Shown piece after piece: positions 10,854-21,960 of a stretch of 64,000 nucleotides of DNA. Positions within the stretch are counted from its first letter, which is position 1, and every line of letters starts with the position of its first letter. The notes under the pieces were generated by a model. The model saw only the letters and a program-made list of their open reading frames with translations. It searched no databases and was not told the DNA's origin. The position numbers and the translations under genes are program-made. The stretch is from Chionoecetes opilio (taxonomy: Eukaryota > Arthropoda > Malacostraca > Decapoda > Majidae): positions 36,001 through 100,000 of the forward strand of contig JACEEZ010020246.1 of the NCBI GenBank assembly GCA_016584305.1, read 5' to 3'.

Positions 10854-11944
10854 TTAAGGTTGGGTTACAATGACACACGTTGTGGAGAGAAGTATTAATA
10901 GGCTGCGGGCGATAGTTGTCTGACCAGTAGAGAAAAACGCTGTTATTTTTCTTTTTCTTTATAAGTGCCATTGATTATCAAGCTCTACGATTCTCACCTA
11001 CACGTAGATGTTTTAAGATCTACAATAAAGAAAAAAAAAACAGAATATCTTCTTTGGTTGAAAAGATATGGCATTTTGAAAGTACAAAAACTTTAACAGC
11101 GTAGCGTTTTTCTCCGTGTTCTATCTGGCGCTTGCCTGGTTTTCCCTCTCGCGGCCTCCTATGTTTGTTGCATGTATCACAAAATAAAATCTATGATGAC
11201 AGTTGATCTTTTCGATAGCATATCAATTTCCTGGGCGGCACAATCCACTGTTATGCACATTGTTAGGGATGGACATTTAAGTCAGGAGCTACCTAAGTGC
11301 ACACGCCGGGAATGTCGTGGGGGAACAACGGTCATTATATACGCATAACACATGTATTTATGGTCGCTAGATGAGTTGAGGACCAGGATTGTTGTGAGTG
11401 AAGGTCATGTGATTATAATCCATTTCTATCACACACTGTCACTGTAAGGCGGGCAAGACCTGAGGGTCATCATACACGGCAACGCCTCACATGTTGCCAG
11501 GTGTCGGGGATCCCTTGCCTGCAGCCTCCCTGACGCCCAGCAGTGTCCCGTTCTCTGGAACAGTGTGTCTCGTTTACTCTTAAACACGTCAGGTTGGGTT
11601 AGGGGAAGTTTACTGCTTAAGTCACAGTAGTGTAGTGTGGGAATCACAATGAGGTTTTTCTTCGAGAAAATCCTATGGTTAGTTTCGGAGCTACAGCCAA
11701 GCGTCTTCACTTGGAAACCACATACTCACATACGGCCGAATCTTTAAACGTGGACTTCGGCTAACCTAAGACTAACCGTGGCTTTAGACAGGCCTTTCCG
11801 TTTTCTAAACATTTTCCGGGGGGGATTAGTCTTAAGTTGGTCTAAAACTAACGAGAATAGTATTGGAAATGTTAGACACCCAGGACCCTGTCCAACACTT
11901 GAGTCTAATGATATTTACGAATACTATGCAAATGCCCATGCTAA

Positions 11945-12637
11945 AGCCGCAGTCACACGAGCAACTTTTCCGTCAATATTCAGGCGGCAATATTCAGCAA
12001 AGGCAATACCTTGCCGTGTTTTGGTCACACGGACTTTCACAGAGGTAGCAAGAGTTTTAATGGCAATTTTGGCTTCTCAAGATGTATCTGAAGAAGCGTC
12101 TTTGGAAAGATAGGGATAAATAGGGAGAAACTGGTTCACAAATAGGGTGGTGAATGATTGAAACGGATTCTTGTGTATGGAAGCGCGTCAGACATATAAC
12201 GTCTAACATTCAAACATCAGAGTGATCAATAATAAGTTGGTATCCCCTAAAAATTTTAGTTATTAATAGACCGTCAACAAATAAAATGGAAACCATCCCT
12301 AACTCATGTACATTTTTCTAGGTGTTTTGTATCCTTCAAAACGCTTAAAAAAACGTACAAGAATGTACAGGGCTTCACAATTCGTCTTGTAATCGGTTCT
12401 TGCCACTATGTAGCTATTTATTTCAGCTTCTGTATATTGAATTAGAGCGTGCATTAAAAATGAATGTCAAATAATATGCGTTGGTGGTGGGAATTCTGTG
12501 ACAATATTCTGACAAGAATATTGTCGGAAGACCAACATGATGGTCTTCATAGAAAAGCGCAATTATATCCGAGTTTGGGTCGCGTTTGTGTTGCCGGCTG
12601 TAATATTGCCAGAAAAGATGCTCGTGTGACCGAGCCT
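11945..12637. mobile_element. Harbinger-type MITE, about 693 bp (copy A)
   Basis: Left end AGCCGCAGTCACACGAGCAA follows TAA (11942-11944). The right end GCTCGTGTGACCGAGCCT is followed by TAA (12638-12640). The 3-bp TAA TSD and the TIR match the PIF/Harbinger superfamily. The interior includes a short LINE C-terminus piece (near 12131). Its right 280 bp are an inverted match to 12830-13090. Confidence 0.8.
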
Positions 12638-12829
12638 TAAGACAAATTACCGATATTGCCAATATTCTGTTTGGCAAAATATGAGTGTATACATGCGTCT
12701 ACTGCAGATTATGAAGCATCTGAAATATTTTTTAAAAGACTGCGTTTGGCGCCCTACGAAATCTGGGTTTGTTTATCTCTCCTCGCCCGCCGAGTCCAGG
12801 CTATCAGCAATATAATAGTCACTCACTAA

Positions 12830-13090
12830 AGCCGCGGTCACACGAGCAACTTTCTGGCAATATTACAGCCGGCAACACAAACGCGGCCCAAACTCTGCTA
12901 TAATTGCGCTGTTTTTATAAGACGAACATGTTGGACTATTATTGCCGTTGTTTGGCAACCAAACGTGAAACCACAACCACTTACGAATATTATTTGACAT
13001 TCAGTATTAATGCAGGCCTTAATTCAAAGTACAGAAGCTTAAATAAGCAAATACATAGTGGCAAGAACCAATTTCAAGTCTTTTCAAACA
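12830..13090 (+). mobile_element. Left end of the Harbinger-like element (copy A)
   Basis: TAA at 12827-12829 precedes AGCCGCGGTCACACGAGCAA. The following 260 bp are an inverted match to the right end of the neighbouring MITE. About 490 bp downstream lies the MADF start codon. No right end of this type follows before the next duplication copy. Confidence 0.65.
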
Positions 13091-13321
13091 TATACGGTCA
13101 AGTAAACCCGTGAACACGGCTACCTAACTACACCAGCGCTCCGAGCTCCGCTCAGCGCTCTGTAGCCGCTCACCGAGTCACCTGTGTTTTCCTGAAGAAG
13201 ACAGGTAAACTACAGCGCCTGTGATAGCATCAGAGAACATCACAGGGCTCATAGTGTTCCCCAAGGGATCCTCGCAGCCTTAAAACAAAAACAAGAACAA
13301 GACACCAGACATTCTATAGTG

Positions 13322-13508
13322 ATGGCTAGCAGAGTGCCATGGTGTCGGGCCTCTGAGGCTTCTTTGCTGGAACTTGTTAGGTGTAAACCATATCTGTGGG
13401 ACCACAGAGACCCTCTCTACCACAAAACAAAGTTGCGTCAGGGAGCGTTTGACGCCATAGCAGAGCAACTACAGGCGGACCACCCAGAGCTGTCCGGGCT
13501 AATTGGAG
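13322..13508 (+). CDS. MADF-domain protein, exon 1 (copy A)
   Basis: ATG at 13322 opens a 187-bp exon encoding MASRVPWCRASEASLLELVR and then the MADF core KPYLWDHRDPLYH and AFDAIAEQLQ. MADF (PF10545) is a Myb/SANT-like DNA-binding domain. It is common in arthropod transcription factors and in the second protein of Harbinger transposons. The exon ends at a strong donor, GGAG/GTAAG (13505-13513), in phase 1. The next exon lies at 23543. In this copy the downstream sequence breaks at the N, so copy B is the one physically continuous with the later exons. The exon is identical in both copies. Confidence 0.8.
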
Positions 13509-13750
13509 GTAAGAATTTCTGCCCTTTTTCCAAGTACTTGGTGCATCTGTTTGGTAATAATGGACGAGAGTTTCGCAGTCGTTTTCAGAGACACCGACTA
13601 TTTTTTCTTGGCCTACGATAGGTGCTTGTTCTAATGGTGCTTGTTTTATTTTGCGCAAACCCCCCAAAAAAAAAAAAAATAATAATAATTTAAACCTAAC
13701 CTAACCTTAAAGGTTTTAATGAAACCTAACCTAACCTTAACCACAAGGTA

Positions 13751-13786
<36 letters not shown>

Positions 13787-14234
13787 GTAAAATAAAACTA
13801 TCTCCATTAGAACAAGCACCTATTGTAGGCCAAGAAAAAATAGTTGGTGTCTCTGAAAACGATCGCGAAACTCTCCTCCATTATAACCATATGGGTATGT
13901 TTTTCTGGTGTGTTTTTGGGCCAATACTAAAAGTCGGAACATTTTGGAACATTCTCGGAACATTTCGGAACATTCTCGGAACTTTTATAAAGAACAATTG
14001 CAGGGGAGGGGACGAATGCAGAGGTGTATGAGAGTTAATTTGAGGTGTTATATCAATGTTATGTGGCCAATGAAGAATCAAATGACAATGTTTTCGTATA
14101 TTTCCAGGTCTGTTCATTTTCGGAACATTCTAGGAACATTTCGGAACATTCTCGGAACTTTTATAAAGAACAATTGTACATGCAGAGGTATATGAGAAGT
14201 ATTGAGGTGTTGTATATCAATGGTTATATCGTAA

Positions 14235-14235
14235 N
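14235..14235. other. Single ambiguous base at the duplication junction
   Basis: This is the only N in the window. It falls exactly where copy A ends and copy B begins, as expected of a join between two overlapping contigs or haplotypes. Confidence 0.95.
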
Positions 14236-15304
14236 GACACACGTTGTGGAGAGAAGTATTAATAGGCTGCGGGCGATAGTTGTCTGACCAGTAGAGAAAA
14301 ACGCTGTTATTTTTCTTTTTCTTTATAAGTGCCATTGATTATCAAGCTCTACGATTCTCACCTACACGTAGATGTTTTAAGATCTACAATAAAGAAAAAA
14401 AAACAGAATATCTTCTTTGGTTGAAAAGATATGGCATTTTGAAAGTACAAAAACTTTAACAGCGTAGCGTTTTTCTCCGTGTTCTATCTGGCGCTTGCCT
14501 GGTTTTCCCTCTCGCGGCCTCCTATGTTTGTTGCATGTATCACAAAATAAAATCTATGATGACAGTTGATCTTTTCGATAGCATATCAATTTCCTGGGCG
14601 GCACAATCCACTGTTATGCACATTGTTAGGGATGGACATTTAAGTCAGGAGCTACCTAAGTGCACACGCCGGGAATGTCGTGGGGGAACAACGGTCATTA
14701 TATACGCATAACACATGTATTTATGGTCGCTAGATGAGTTGAGGACCAGAATTGTTGTGAGTGAAGGTCATGTGATTATAATCCATTATAATCATCACAC
14801 ACTGTCACTGTAAGGCTTGCAAGACCTGAGGGTCATCATGCACGGCAACGCCTCAAATGTTGCCAGGTGTCGGGGATCCCTTGCCTGCAGCCTCCCTGAC
14901 GCCCAGCAGTGTCCCGTTCTCTGGAACAGTGTGTCTCGTTTACTCTTAAACACGTCAGGTTGGGTTAGGGGAAGTTTACTGTTAAGTCACAGTAGTGTAG
15001 TGTGGGAATCACAATGAGGTTTTTCTTCGAGAAAATCCTATGGTTAGTTTCGGAGCTACAGCCAAGCGTCTTCACTTGGAAACCACATACTCACATACGG
15101 CCGAATCTTTAAACGTGGACTTCGGCTAACCTAAGACTAACCTTTTAGACAGGCCTTTCCGTTTTCTAAACATTTTCCGGGGGGATTAGTCTTAAGTTGG
15201 TCTAAAACTAACGAGAATAGTATTGGAAATGTTAGACACCCAGGACCCTGTCCAACACTTGAGTCTAATGATATTTACGAATACTATGCAAATGCCCATG
15301 CTAA

Positions 15305-15999
15305 AGCGGCGGTCACACGAGCAACTTTTCCGTCAATATTCAGGCGGCAATATTCAGCAAAGGCAATACCTTGCCGTGTTTTGGTCACACGGACTTCCAC
15401 AGAGGTAGCAAGAGTTTTAATGGCTATTTTTGGCTTCTCAAGATGTATCTGAAGAAGCTTCTTTGGAAAAATAGGGATAAATAGGGAGAAACTGGTTCAC
15501 AAATAGGGTGGTGAATGATTGAAATGGATTTTTGTGTATGGAAGCGCGTCAGACATATAACATCAAACATTCAAACATCAAAGTGATCAATAATAAGTTG
15601 GTATCCCCTAAACATTTTTGTTATTAATAGACCGTCAACAAAGAAAATGGTAACCATCCCTAACTCCTGTAAATTTGTTTAGGTGTTTTGTATCCTTCAA
15701 AACGCTTAAAAAAAACGTACAAGAATGTACAGGGCTTCACAATTCGCCTTGTAATCGGTTCTTGCCACTATGTAGCTATTTATTTCAGCTTCTGTATATT
15801 GAATTAGAGCGTGCATTAAAAATGAATGTCAAATAATATGCGTTGGTGGTGGGAATTCTGTGACAATATTCTGACAAGAATATTGTCGGAAGACCAACAT
15901 GATGGTCTTCATAGAAAAGCGCAATTATATCCGAGTTTGGGTCGCGTTTGTGTTGCCGGCTGTAATATTGCCAGAAAAGATGCTCGTGTGACCGAGCCT
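15305..15999. mobile_element. Harbinger-type MITE, about 695 bp (copy B)
   Basis: Same element as at 11945. TAA at 15302-15304 and 16000-16002 flank the TIRs. The first TIR here reads AGCGGCGGTCACACGAGC, differing from copy A at two bases. Confidence 0.8.
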
Positions 16000-16684
16000 T
16001 AAGACAAATTACCGATATTGCCAATATTCTGTTTGGCAAAATATGAGTGTATACATGCGTCTACTGCAGATTATGAAGCATCTGAAATATTTTTTAAAAG
16101 ACTGCGTTTGGCGCCCTACGAAATCTGGGTTTGTTTATCTCTCCTCGCCCGCCGAGTCCAGGCTATCAGCAATATAATAGTCACTCACTAAAGCCGCGGT
16201 CACACGAGCAACTTTTCTGGCAATATTACAGCCGGCAACACAAACGCGGCCCAAACTCTGCTATAATTGCGCTGTTTTTATAAGACGAACATGTTGGACT
16301 ATTATTGCCGTTGTTTGGCAACCAAACGTGAAACCACAACCACTTACGAATATTATTTGACATTCAGTATTAATGCAGGCCTTAATTCAAAGTACAGAAG
16401 CTTAAATAAGCAAATACATAGTGGCAAGAACCAATTTCAAGTCTTTTCAAGCATATACGGTCAAGTAAACCCGTGAACACGGCTACCTAACTACACCAGC
16501 GCTCCGAGCTCCGCTCAGCGCTCTGTAGCCGCTCACCGAGTCACCTGTGTTTTCCTGAAGAAGACAGGTAAACTACAGCGCCTGTGATAGCATCAGAGAA
16601 CATCACAGGGCTCATAGTGTTCCCCAAGGGATCCTCGCAGCCTTAAAACAAAAACAAGAACAAGACACCAGACATTCTATAGTG

Positions 16685-16871
16685 ATGGCTAGCAGAGTGC
16701 CATGGTGTCGGGCCTCTGAGGCTTCTTTGCTGGAACTTGTTAGGTGTAAACCATATCTGTGGGACCACAGAGACCCTCTCTACCACAAAACAAAGTTGCG
16801 TCAGGGAGCGTTTGACGCCATAGCAGAGCAACTACAGGCGGACCACCCAGAGCTGTCCGGGCTAATTGGAG
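16685..16871 (+). CDS. MADF-domain protein, exon 1 (copy B, continuous with later exons)
   Basis: Same 187-bp exon as at 13322, with ATG at 16685, the MADF helix-turn-helix start (LLELVRCKPYLWDHRDPLYH) and the donor GT at 16872. It leaves one base (G) of a split codon. The candidate exon 2 at 23543 begins with CA, giving GCA (Ala), so the phases agree and the MADF domain reads through as GLIG-ADVRKKFKNLRTYF. The intron would be about 6.7 kb because a whole MULE (17280-21452) sits in it. The leader holds a stretch (about 16550-16645) that recurs inverted inside the MITE at 62460-62570. Confidence 0.75.
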
Positions 16872-17112
16872 GTAAGAATTTCTGCCCTTTTTCCAAGTAC
16901 TTGGTGCATCTGTTTGGTAATAATGGACGAGAGTTTCGCAGTCGTTTTCAGAGACACCGACTATTTTTTCTTGGCCTACGATAGGTGCTTGTTCTAATGG
17001 TGCTTGTTTTATTTTGCGCAAACCCCCCAAAAAAAAAAAAATAATAATAATTTAAACCTAACCTAACCTTAAAGGTTTTAATGAAACCTAACCTAACCTT
17101 AACCACAAGGTA

Positions 17113-17147
<35 letters not shown>

Positions 17148-17279
17148 GTAAAATAAAACTATCTCCATTAGAACAAGCACCTATTGTAGGCCAAGAAAAA
17201 ATAGTTGGTGTCTCTGAAAACGATCGCGAAACTCTCCTCCATTATAACCATATGGGTATGTTTTTCTGGTGTGTTTTTG
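16872..17279. other. Start of MADF intron with CCTAA tracts and poly-T
   Basis: It holds CCTAACCTAACC runs (17056-17100), a poly-T of about 28 (17117-17145), and an inverted match between 16958-16999 and 17165-17230. The equivalent copy A region is 13509-13916. Confidence 0.6.
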
Positions 17280-17295
17280 GGCCAATACTAAAAGT

Positions 17296-17353
17296 CGGAA
17301 CATTTTGGAACATTCTCGGAACATTTCGGAACATTCTCGGAACTTTTATAAAG
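17296..17353 (+). promoter_or_regulatory. Heat-shock-element-like array plus TATA box in MULE TIR (unit 1)
   Basis: GAAcaTTC occurs at 17308-17315 and 17329-17336, with further GAA and TTC triplets between and around them. TATAAAG follows at 17347-17353. HSF sites are inverted nGAAn pentamers. Some spacings here are 3 bp instead of 2, so these are HSE-like, not perfect. A second unit lies at about 17480-17529 and mirrored ones in the right TIR. Confidence 0.5.
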
Positions 17354-17479
17354 AACAATTGCAGGGGAGGGGACGAATGCAGAGGTGTATGAGAGTTAAT
17401 TTGAGGTGTTATATCAATGTTATGTGGCCAATGAAGAATCAAATGACAATGTTTTCGTATATTTCCAGGTCTGTTCATT

Positions 17480-17529
17480 TTCGGAACATTCTAGGAACAT
17501 TTCGGAACATTCTCGGAACTTTTATAAAG
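17480..17529 (+). promoter_or_regulatory. Heat-shock-element-like array plus TATA box in MULE TIR (unit 2)
   Basis: GGAACATTCTAGGAACATTT followed by CGGAACATTCTCGGAAC, then TATAAAG at 17523-17529. It is the second copy of a subterminal repeat of about 170-180 bp inside the TIR. Confidence 0.5.
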
Positions 17530-17660
17530 AACAATTGTACATGCAGAGGTATATGAGAAGTAATTTGAGGTGTTGTATCAATGTTATCTAGTCCAATGAA
17601 GAATTAAATGACAATGTTTTCGTATATTTCCAGGTCTGTAACCAGAGCGCCATGATCTAG

Positions 17661-17701
17661 TATAAGTATCCTGGTCAAGTTCTACTCTGTCTTATTTCAG
17701 T
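17661..17701 (+). promoter_or_regulatory. Candidate core promoter of the MULE gene
   Basis: TATAAGTA at 17661 starts just inside the TIR. TTCAGTC near 17696-17702 resembles the arthropod initiator TCAGT. The start codon follows at 17726. Confidence 0.45.
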
Positions 17702-17725
17702 CTCAGTTATACACTGTCTGTCAAA

Positions 17726-20702
17726 ATGTCTGTCGATTGTGAAAATATCTGCCACGAAGGTCCTGCCAAGTCATTCATGAAACGGCAGAAACTTTTAACA
17801 TACAAAGAAGCTGTAGCAATATTGAGCGACACTACACAAAATGTCATCTATATGAATCCTGCAGTCAAGCCTGAAGGTGGAGATATGTTCCTGATATCGT
17901 CAGGGAACCGAGATACATATCTGAAGAACTGGACATGTGATCAGTACCGTTGGGCCGTCTATAACGGCATAGTATCGTGTCCTGTCAAGATACCTGTGGT
18001 AAAAAAGGCGTACCTCAAACTGAGTAAGGAGACGTCCTTCCAGCGCCATGGATGGTGGCTTCCAGAGAACCCGCACCTCGTTCTTGTCCATTATCTAGGG
18101 GACGAAACCGAGTATCAGCCAAGCTCGCACGGAAACTGCAAATCGGACGATGGCGAGTACGTAAGGGTATGTCCGTCTGTCATGAAGGATATCATAACAA
18201 GATCGTAAACGTCGTCCAGTTCCTGCACCTACCGAGAACTTTCCACTGCCCCATGTGACCCGCAGCTGAACGCCGTCTTGCGCCCTCGCAACCTGCGTCA
18301 GGTCCAGAATCTGCAACACAATGACAAACAAGCTAAACGTCTATCTCGAGACGACCTGTATAATCTTCTGCTAATCGCTGACGACCTGAAGGATTACGTT
18401 TTAGAAGTCGTCGCTTTTCCCGACTTCACCTGTTTCGTCGGTCTACCGGAAATGCTTAAAGAACTAGACAATTTACTCCATGTGTCGTGCGACGACAGCA
18501 CATTCGTGCTGTCATATGACATCACTTTTAATATTGGAGATTTTTACGTAACACCCCTAGTAATGCGACATGTGATGTTTGAGACGTCACCATGCATGCC
18601 GGTCGCCTTCATGCTACACCAGCGCAAGTTCCAGACCCTGCACGAGGACTTTCTACGCATTCTATGTCGGCGTGTCCCTTCACTGAAGACAGCCAAGGTC
18701 CCCATCATCACAGACCGCGAGCATGGCATCATGAATGCAATATCGGATGTTATGCCCAACGCCCAACTATTGCTTTGTTGGAACCATCTTAAAAAGGATG
18801 TGAGACTGTGGCTGCGCACGCACGGTGCCAACCAAGGTGACACTAAAGTGTACATGGAAGACTTGGACGAGCTGCTGAATAGTGCTTCCCGCGACGTCTT
18901 CGACACTGCATACCACACTAAGTCTGACAAATGGAGTGCCCCCTTCAAAAGTTACTTCGACACGCACCTGCGAGACGACATTGTAAACCACGCTGCACGA
19001 TGGATCATCGCTCCCCTCCGCCTGTATTCCCCAAGGTCAGGTGTCACTAACAACGTCTCCGAGTCTATGAACGCAGTCCTGAAGCGCCTGCTCGAGTGGA
19101 AGGAGGTACCTGCAGACACGGCTGTCCTGTCGTTTTTCTACTTACAGCACTTCTACTTGAACGAGATCCTCCGCGGGACATGTCATACAGGAAACTACAA
19201 AGTTCGCAGTGAATTTCGGACTTGCATTCAGAAGGCGGCCGACATTATTTTCCCGGATGACATCTGTGCACCTGAATCCATCGTCGATCGCATCCGAGAC
19301 AACCAACTCAAGATGCAGATCCACACCAAGACTCCTGCCGAGACTGCACCCAAGACTTCTGCCGACATAGCACCAAAGACTGGCCCTGAGACTTTCGCCG
19401 ACACAGATCCCGAGACTTCCGCCGACAGAGCTCCCGAGACTTCCGCCGACAGAGCTCCCGAGACTCCCGCCGACACAGTTCCCGAGACTCCCGCCGACAC
19501 AGATCCCGAGACTCCCGCCGACTCAGCTCCAGAGATTGTACTTCCAGCGTCGCAGGCAACGCTTGCACAGACAGTCATCGACAACAACCGCATACAACAG
19601 GTCCCTGGCATGCAGGCGTTTGTGGTGCAGGGGACCCGCGGGGATAAGTATTGTGTGATTCTCTTTCCCAAAGAAAAATGCAATTGCCCCGTGGTTTCCA
19701 GCTGCTACCACATCATGGCTGCCAAGAAATCTGTCGGGATTGACATCGTGCCATCCAAAAAAAACATCAGCCTATCCCAGTTGGCCAAGAACAGCAGAAA
19801 GAAATGTGATAAGAAGTCAGGACGGAAGAAACCACGAAAGCGCGATTTGGAAGTTGACCCTGCCCCCGACTCAGCAGCCGCGGCCAAACGCCACTGCTCA
19901 GACTTCATCCAAGACATCAACGAAGACTTCAATCACCTACATCACGGAACAGACGAACTGACGCAATCGACCGACATTCCCACCCCAACTGACAAGATCC
20001 AGGACCCTAACCCCTACCCTATAGACATCGAGCCACTGAACGACGACAATTGGTTAAGTGACAATCACATAAACGCGACGACGCATATCTACAAACAGAA
20101 ATACCCTGACGTGGCCGGTCTTCAAGATGTACGTACTATTACAGCAATCGTCCTCATGGGACATTGTGAAGGCCGGCCACGTTCAGCCGTTCCATGTCAA
20201 TGGAAACCATTGGATTACCGTCGCCTCCCAATCGGAACAACCTGATGTTGTCAACATTTACGATTCGGCGATGATGACACCCACCACAGAAACGCTAGAC
20301 ATGATTAGCCGGTACCACAGATCGTCAGCCGATAACTTAACATTCCACCTCATGAATGTACAGCAACAGAAGAATTCATATGATTGTGGTGTCTACGCAT
20401 TACTATTTACTGCCGCTCTTTTGGACGACCAGGGCCCAACACAACACAACTACTACGACGTCAGATCACACCTTCAAACTATACTTAATACCGGACAACC
20501 AACTCCCTTCTCCTCCTCTGGAAAAAGAAGAAAAATAATAAACAAGACCATATCGAGATACATATACTGTTGTTGCCGAGGGTTGGACGTCGGAACCCCT
20601 ATGACGGGATGCGATGGTGCTTGTAATGGCTGGTGGCACAATTCATGTGCTAAACTCGTGGAAACCCCACAAGATGACTGGATTTGTGCAAAATGTATGT
20701 AA
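17726..20702 (+). pseudogene. MULE transposase fused to SWIM finger, Ulp1-like protease and PHD finger
   Basis: The ATG at 17726 (GTCAAAATG) opens one reading frame, broken by a TAA at 18206-18208 and resumed in the same frame to about 20135. One frameshift then leads to the last 190 codons (20135-20702). Domains in order: a FLYWCH/WRKY-like N-terminal region is possible (about 17770-18190). Next is a MULE DDE core with Asp at 18518, Asp in ITDREHG at 18713, CWNH at 18776-18787 and Glu in NNVSESMN at 19061. A repetitive PETPADT-type linker follows (19330-19530), then a SWIM zinc finger (CNCP...CYH, 19679-19713) and a Lys/Arg-rich stretch. Next is a C48 Ulp1-type protease with His (GNHW, 20208), Asp (YDS, 20262), Gln and Cys (YDCGVY, 20385). 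It ends with a PHD finger (20563-20700). All catalytic residues are present. Plant KI-MULEs also pair MULE transposase with a Ulp1 protease; the added PHD is unusual. Confidence 0.88.
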
Positions 20703-20875
20703 ATTTTCATCATCGTGTGATTGTGTCATTGTGTGACTGTGTAATGCCCGGGTAGGCCTATAGTTTCTATGAATTTTATTGTTACTTTGTAGTTTGTTTT
20801 TAACGTATTAAAAAATTGTCATTTTAAAGCACGTTCATGATGTTGTGTTTCAAATTTATATTTTATGCCTATGTA

Positions 20876-20881
20876 AATAAA
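20876..20881 (+). terminator. Polyadenylation signal of the MULE gene
   Basis: AATAAA at 20876, 174 bp after the MULE stop codon and before the right TIR. Confidence 0.6.
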
Positions 20882-21473
20882 CAATAATAATACATGGTGT
20901 GTTTTTTCTTTCACCATTACTATTACTACCAAATCACAATATTTAAACACTACAAACTCTTTATTTTCAATAATACAGCATGTGTTCATTCAAAACATTG
21001 TCGATTATTCGTCTGAATATAATACTGAATACAGTGTCCGCCATCCACCATTTTGGTTCACTAGATCATGGCGCTCTGGTTACAGACCTGGAAATATACG
21101 AAAACATTGTCATTTAATTCTTCATTGGACTAGATAACATTGATACAACACCTCAAATTCCTTCTCATATACCTCTGCATGTACAATTGTTCTTTATAAA
21201 AGTTCCGAGAATGTTCCGAAATGTTCCTAGAATGTTCCGAAAATGAACAGACCTGGAAATATACGAAAACATTGTCATTTGATTCTTCATTGGCCACATA
21301 ACATTGATATAACACCTCAAATTAACTCTCATACACCTCTGCATTCGTCCCCTCCCCTGCAATTGTTCTTTATAAAAGTTCCGAGAATGTTCCAAAATGT
21401 TCCGAAAATGTTCCGAGAATGTTCCGAAATGTTCCGACTTTTAGTATTGGCCGTGTTTTGAATGAATCTGCGG

Positions 21474-21960
21474 TTAATTTATAGTTTCACCCAACCAACG
21501 ATTTTTTGATGCGTCTTATGTTTTTCTGGTAAGTTTTTTGTGTTTTGAATGAATCTGCTAACCGTTTCTGTCGCAATTATAATTTTTTTTTTTGCAAAAA
21601 TGAACAAAAATAAAATAAATGAACCTAAACCTAACCTATCCTTTACCTAACCTAACCCATACCTAACCTAACCTAACCTTTACCTAACTAGAAAAGGTTT
21701 TTAGGCAGATAAAGTTTTTTTTTTTTTAAAGTTAGGTAAAGGCTAGGTTAGGTATAGGTTAGGTATGAGTTAGGTTAGGTATAGGTAAGGGTTAGGTTAG
21801 GTTTAGGTTCATTTTTTTGTTTCTGTTTTGTCATTTTTGCCAAAAAAAAAAAAAAAATTGCGACAGAAACGGTTAGCAGATTCATTCAAAACACAAAAAC
21901 ACACCAGAAAAACATAAGACGCATCAGAAAATTGTTGGTTGGGTGAAACTATAAATTGAC
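21474..21960. repeat. Foldback repeat built on CCTAA/TTAGG tracts, about 235-bp arms
   Basis: TTAATTTATAGTTTCACCCA at 21474 is mirrored by TGGGTGAAACTATAAATTG near 21940-21958. The arms contain CTAACCGTTTCTGTCGCAAT and runs of CCTAACC (left arm) or GGTTAGG (right arm), meeting near 21712-21726. A third, shorter related arm lies at about 22000-22200. Confidence 0.8.

Larger units (their letters stand above)
10872..14234 (+). repeat. 3.36-kb duplicated segment, copy A
   Basis: Starts at GACACACGTTGTGGAGAGAA and runs, nearly identical, in step with copy B (14236-17592) at an offset of about 3363-3364 bp. The copies differ by scattered substitutions and 1-3-bp indels (for example near 11425/14789, 11948/15308 and 12204/15565). 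Copy A loses quality and stops inside the left MULE TIR, just before an N at 14235. Its first kilobase (10872-11940) holds no recognisable gene. Confidence 0.95.
14236..17592 (+). repeat. 3.36-kb duplicated segment, copy B
   Basis: Near-identical to copy A and starting at the same GACACACGTTGTGG. Unlike copy A it runs unbroken into the complete MULE, so it is the better-supported version of the locus. It contains its own MITE, Harbinger left end and MADF exon 1. Confidence 0.95.
17280..21452 (+). mobile_element. Complete Mutator-like element (MULE) with long TIRs
   Basis: Left TIR 17280-17663 and right TIR 21061-21452 are inverted copies of about 385-390 bp, from GGCCAATACTAAAAGTCGG inward to ATGGCGCTCTGGTTACAGAC and its complement. 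The flanks are GTGTTTTTG (17271-17279) and GTGTTTTG (21453-21460), an 8-9-bp TSD with one T lost. Long TIRs with a TSD of about 9 bp are diagnostic of MULEs. One gene fills the interior (17726-20702). The element lies inside the MADF intron. A truncated copy of the left TIR is also seen at about 13917-14234 because of the segment duplication. Confidence 0.9.

Noticed and set aside
21620..21800. A true telomere or chromosome end
   Set aside because: The CCTAA tracts are short, interrupted and mirrored inside a foldback.
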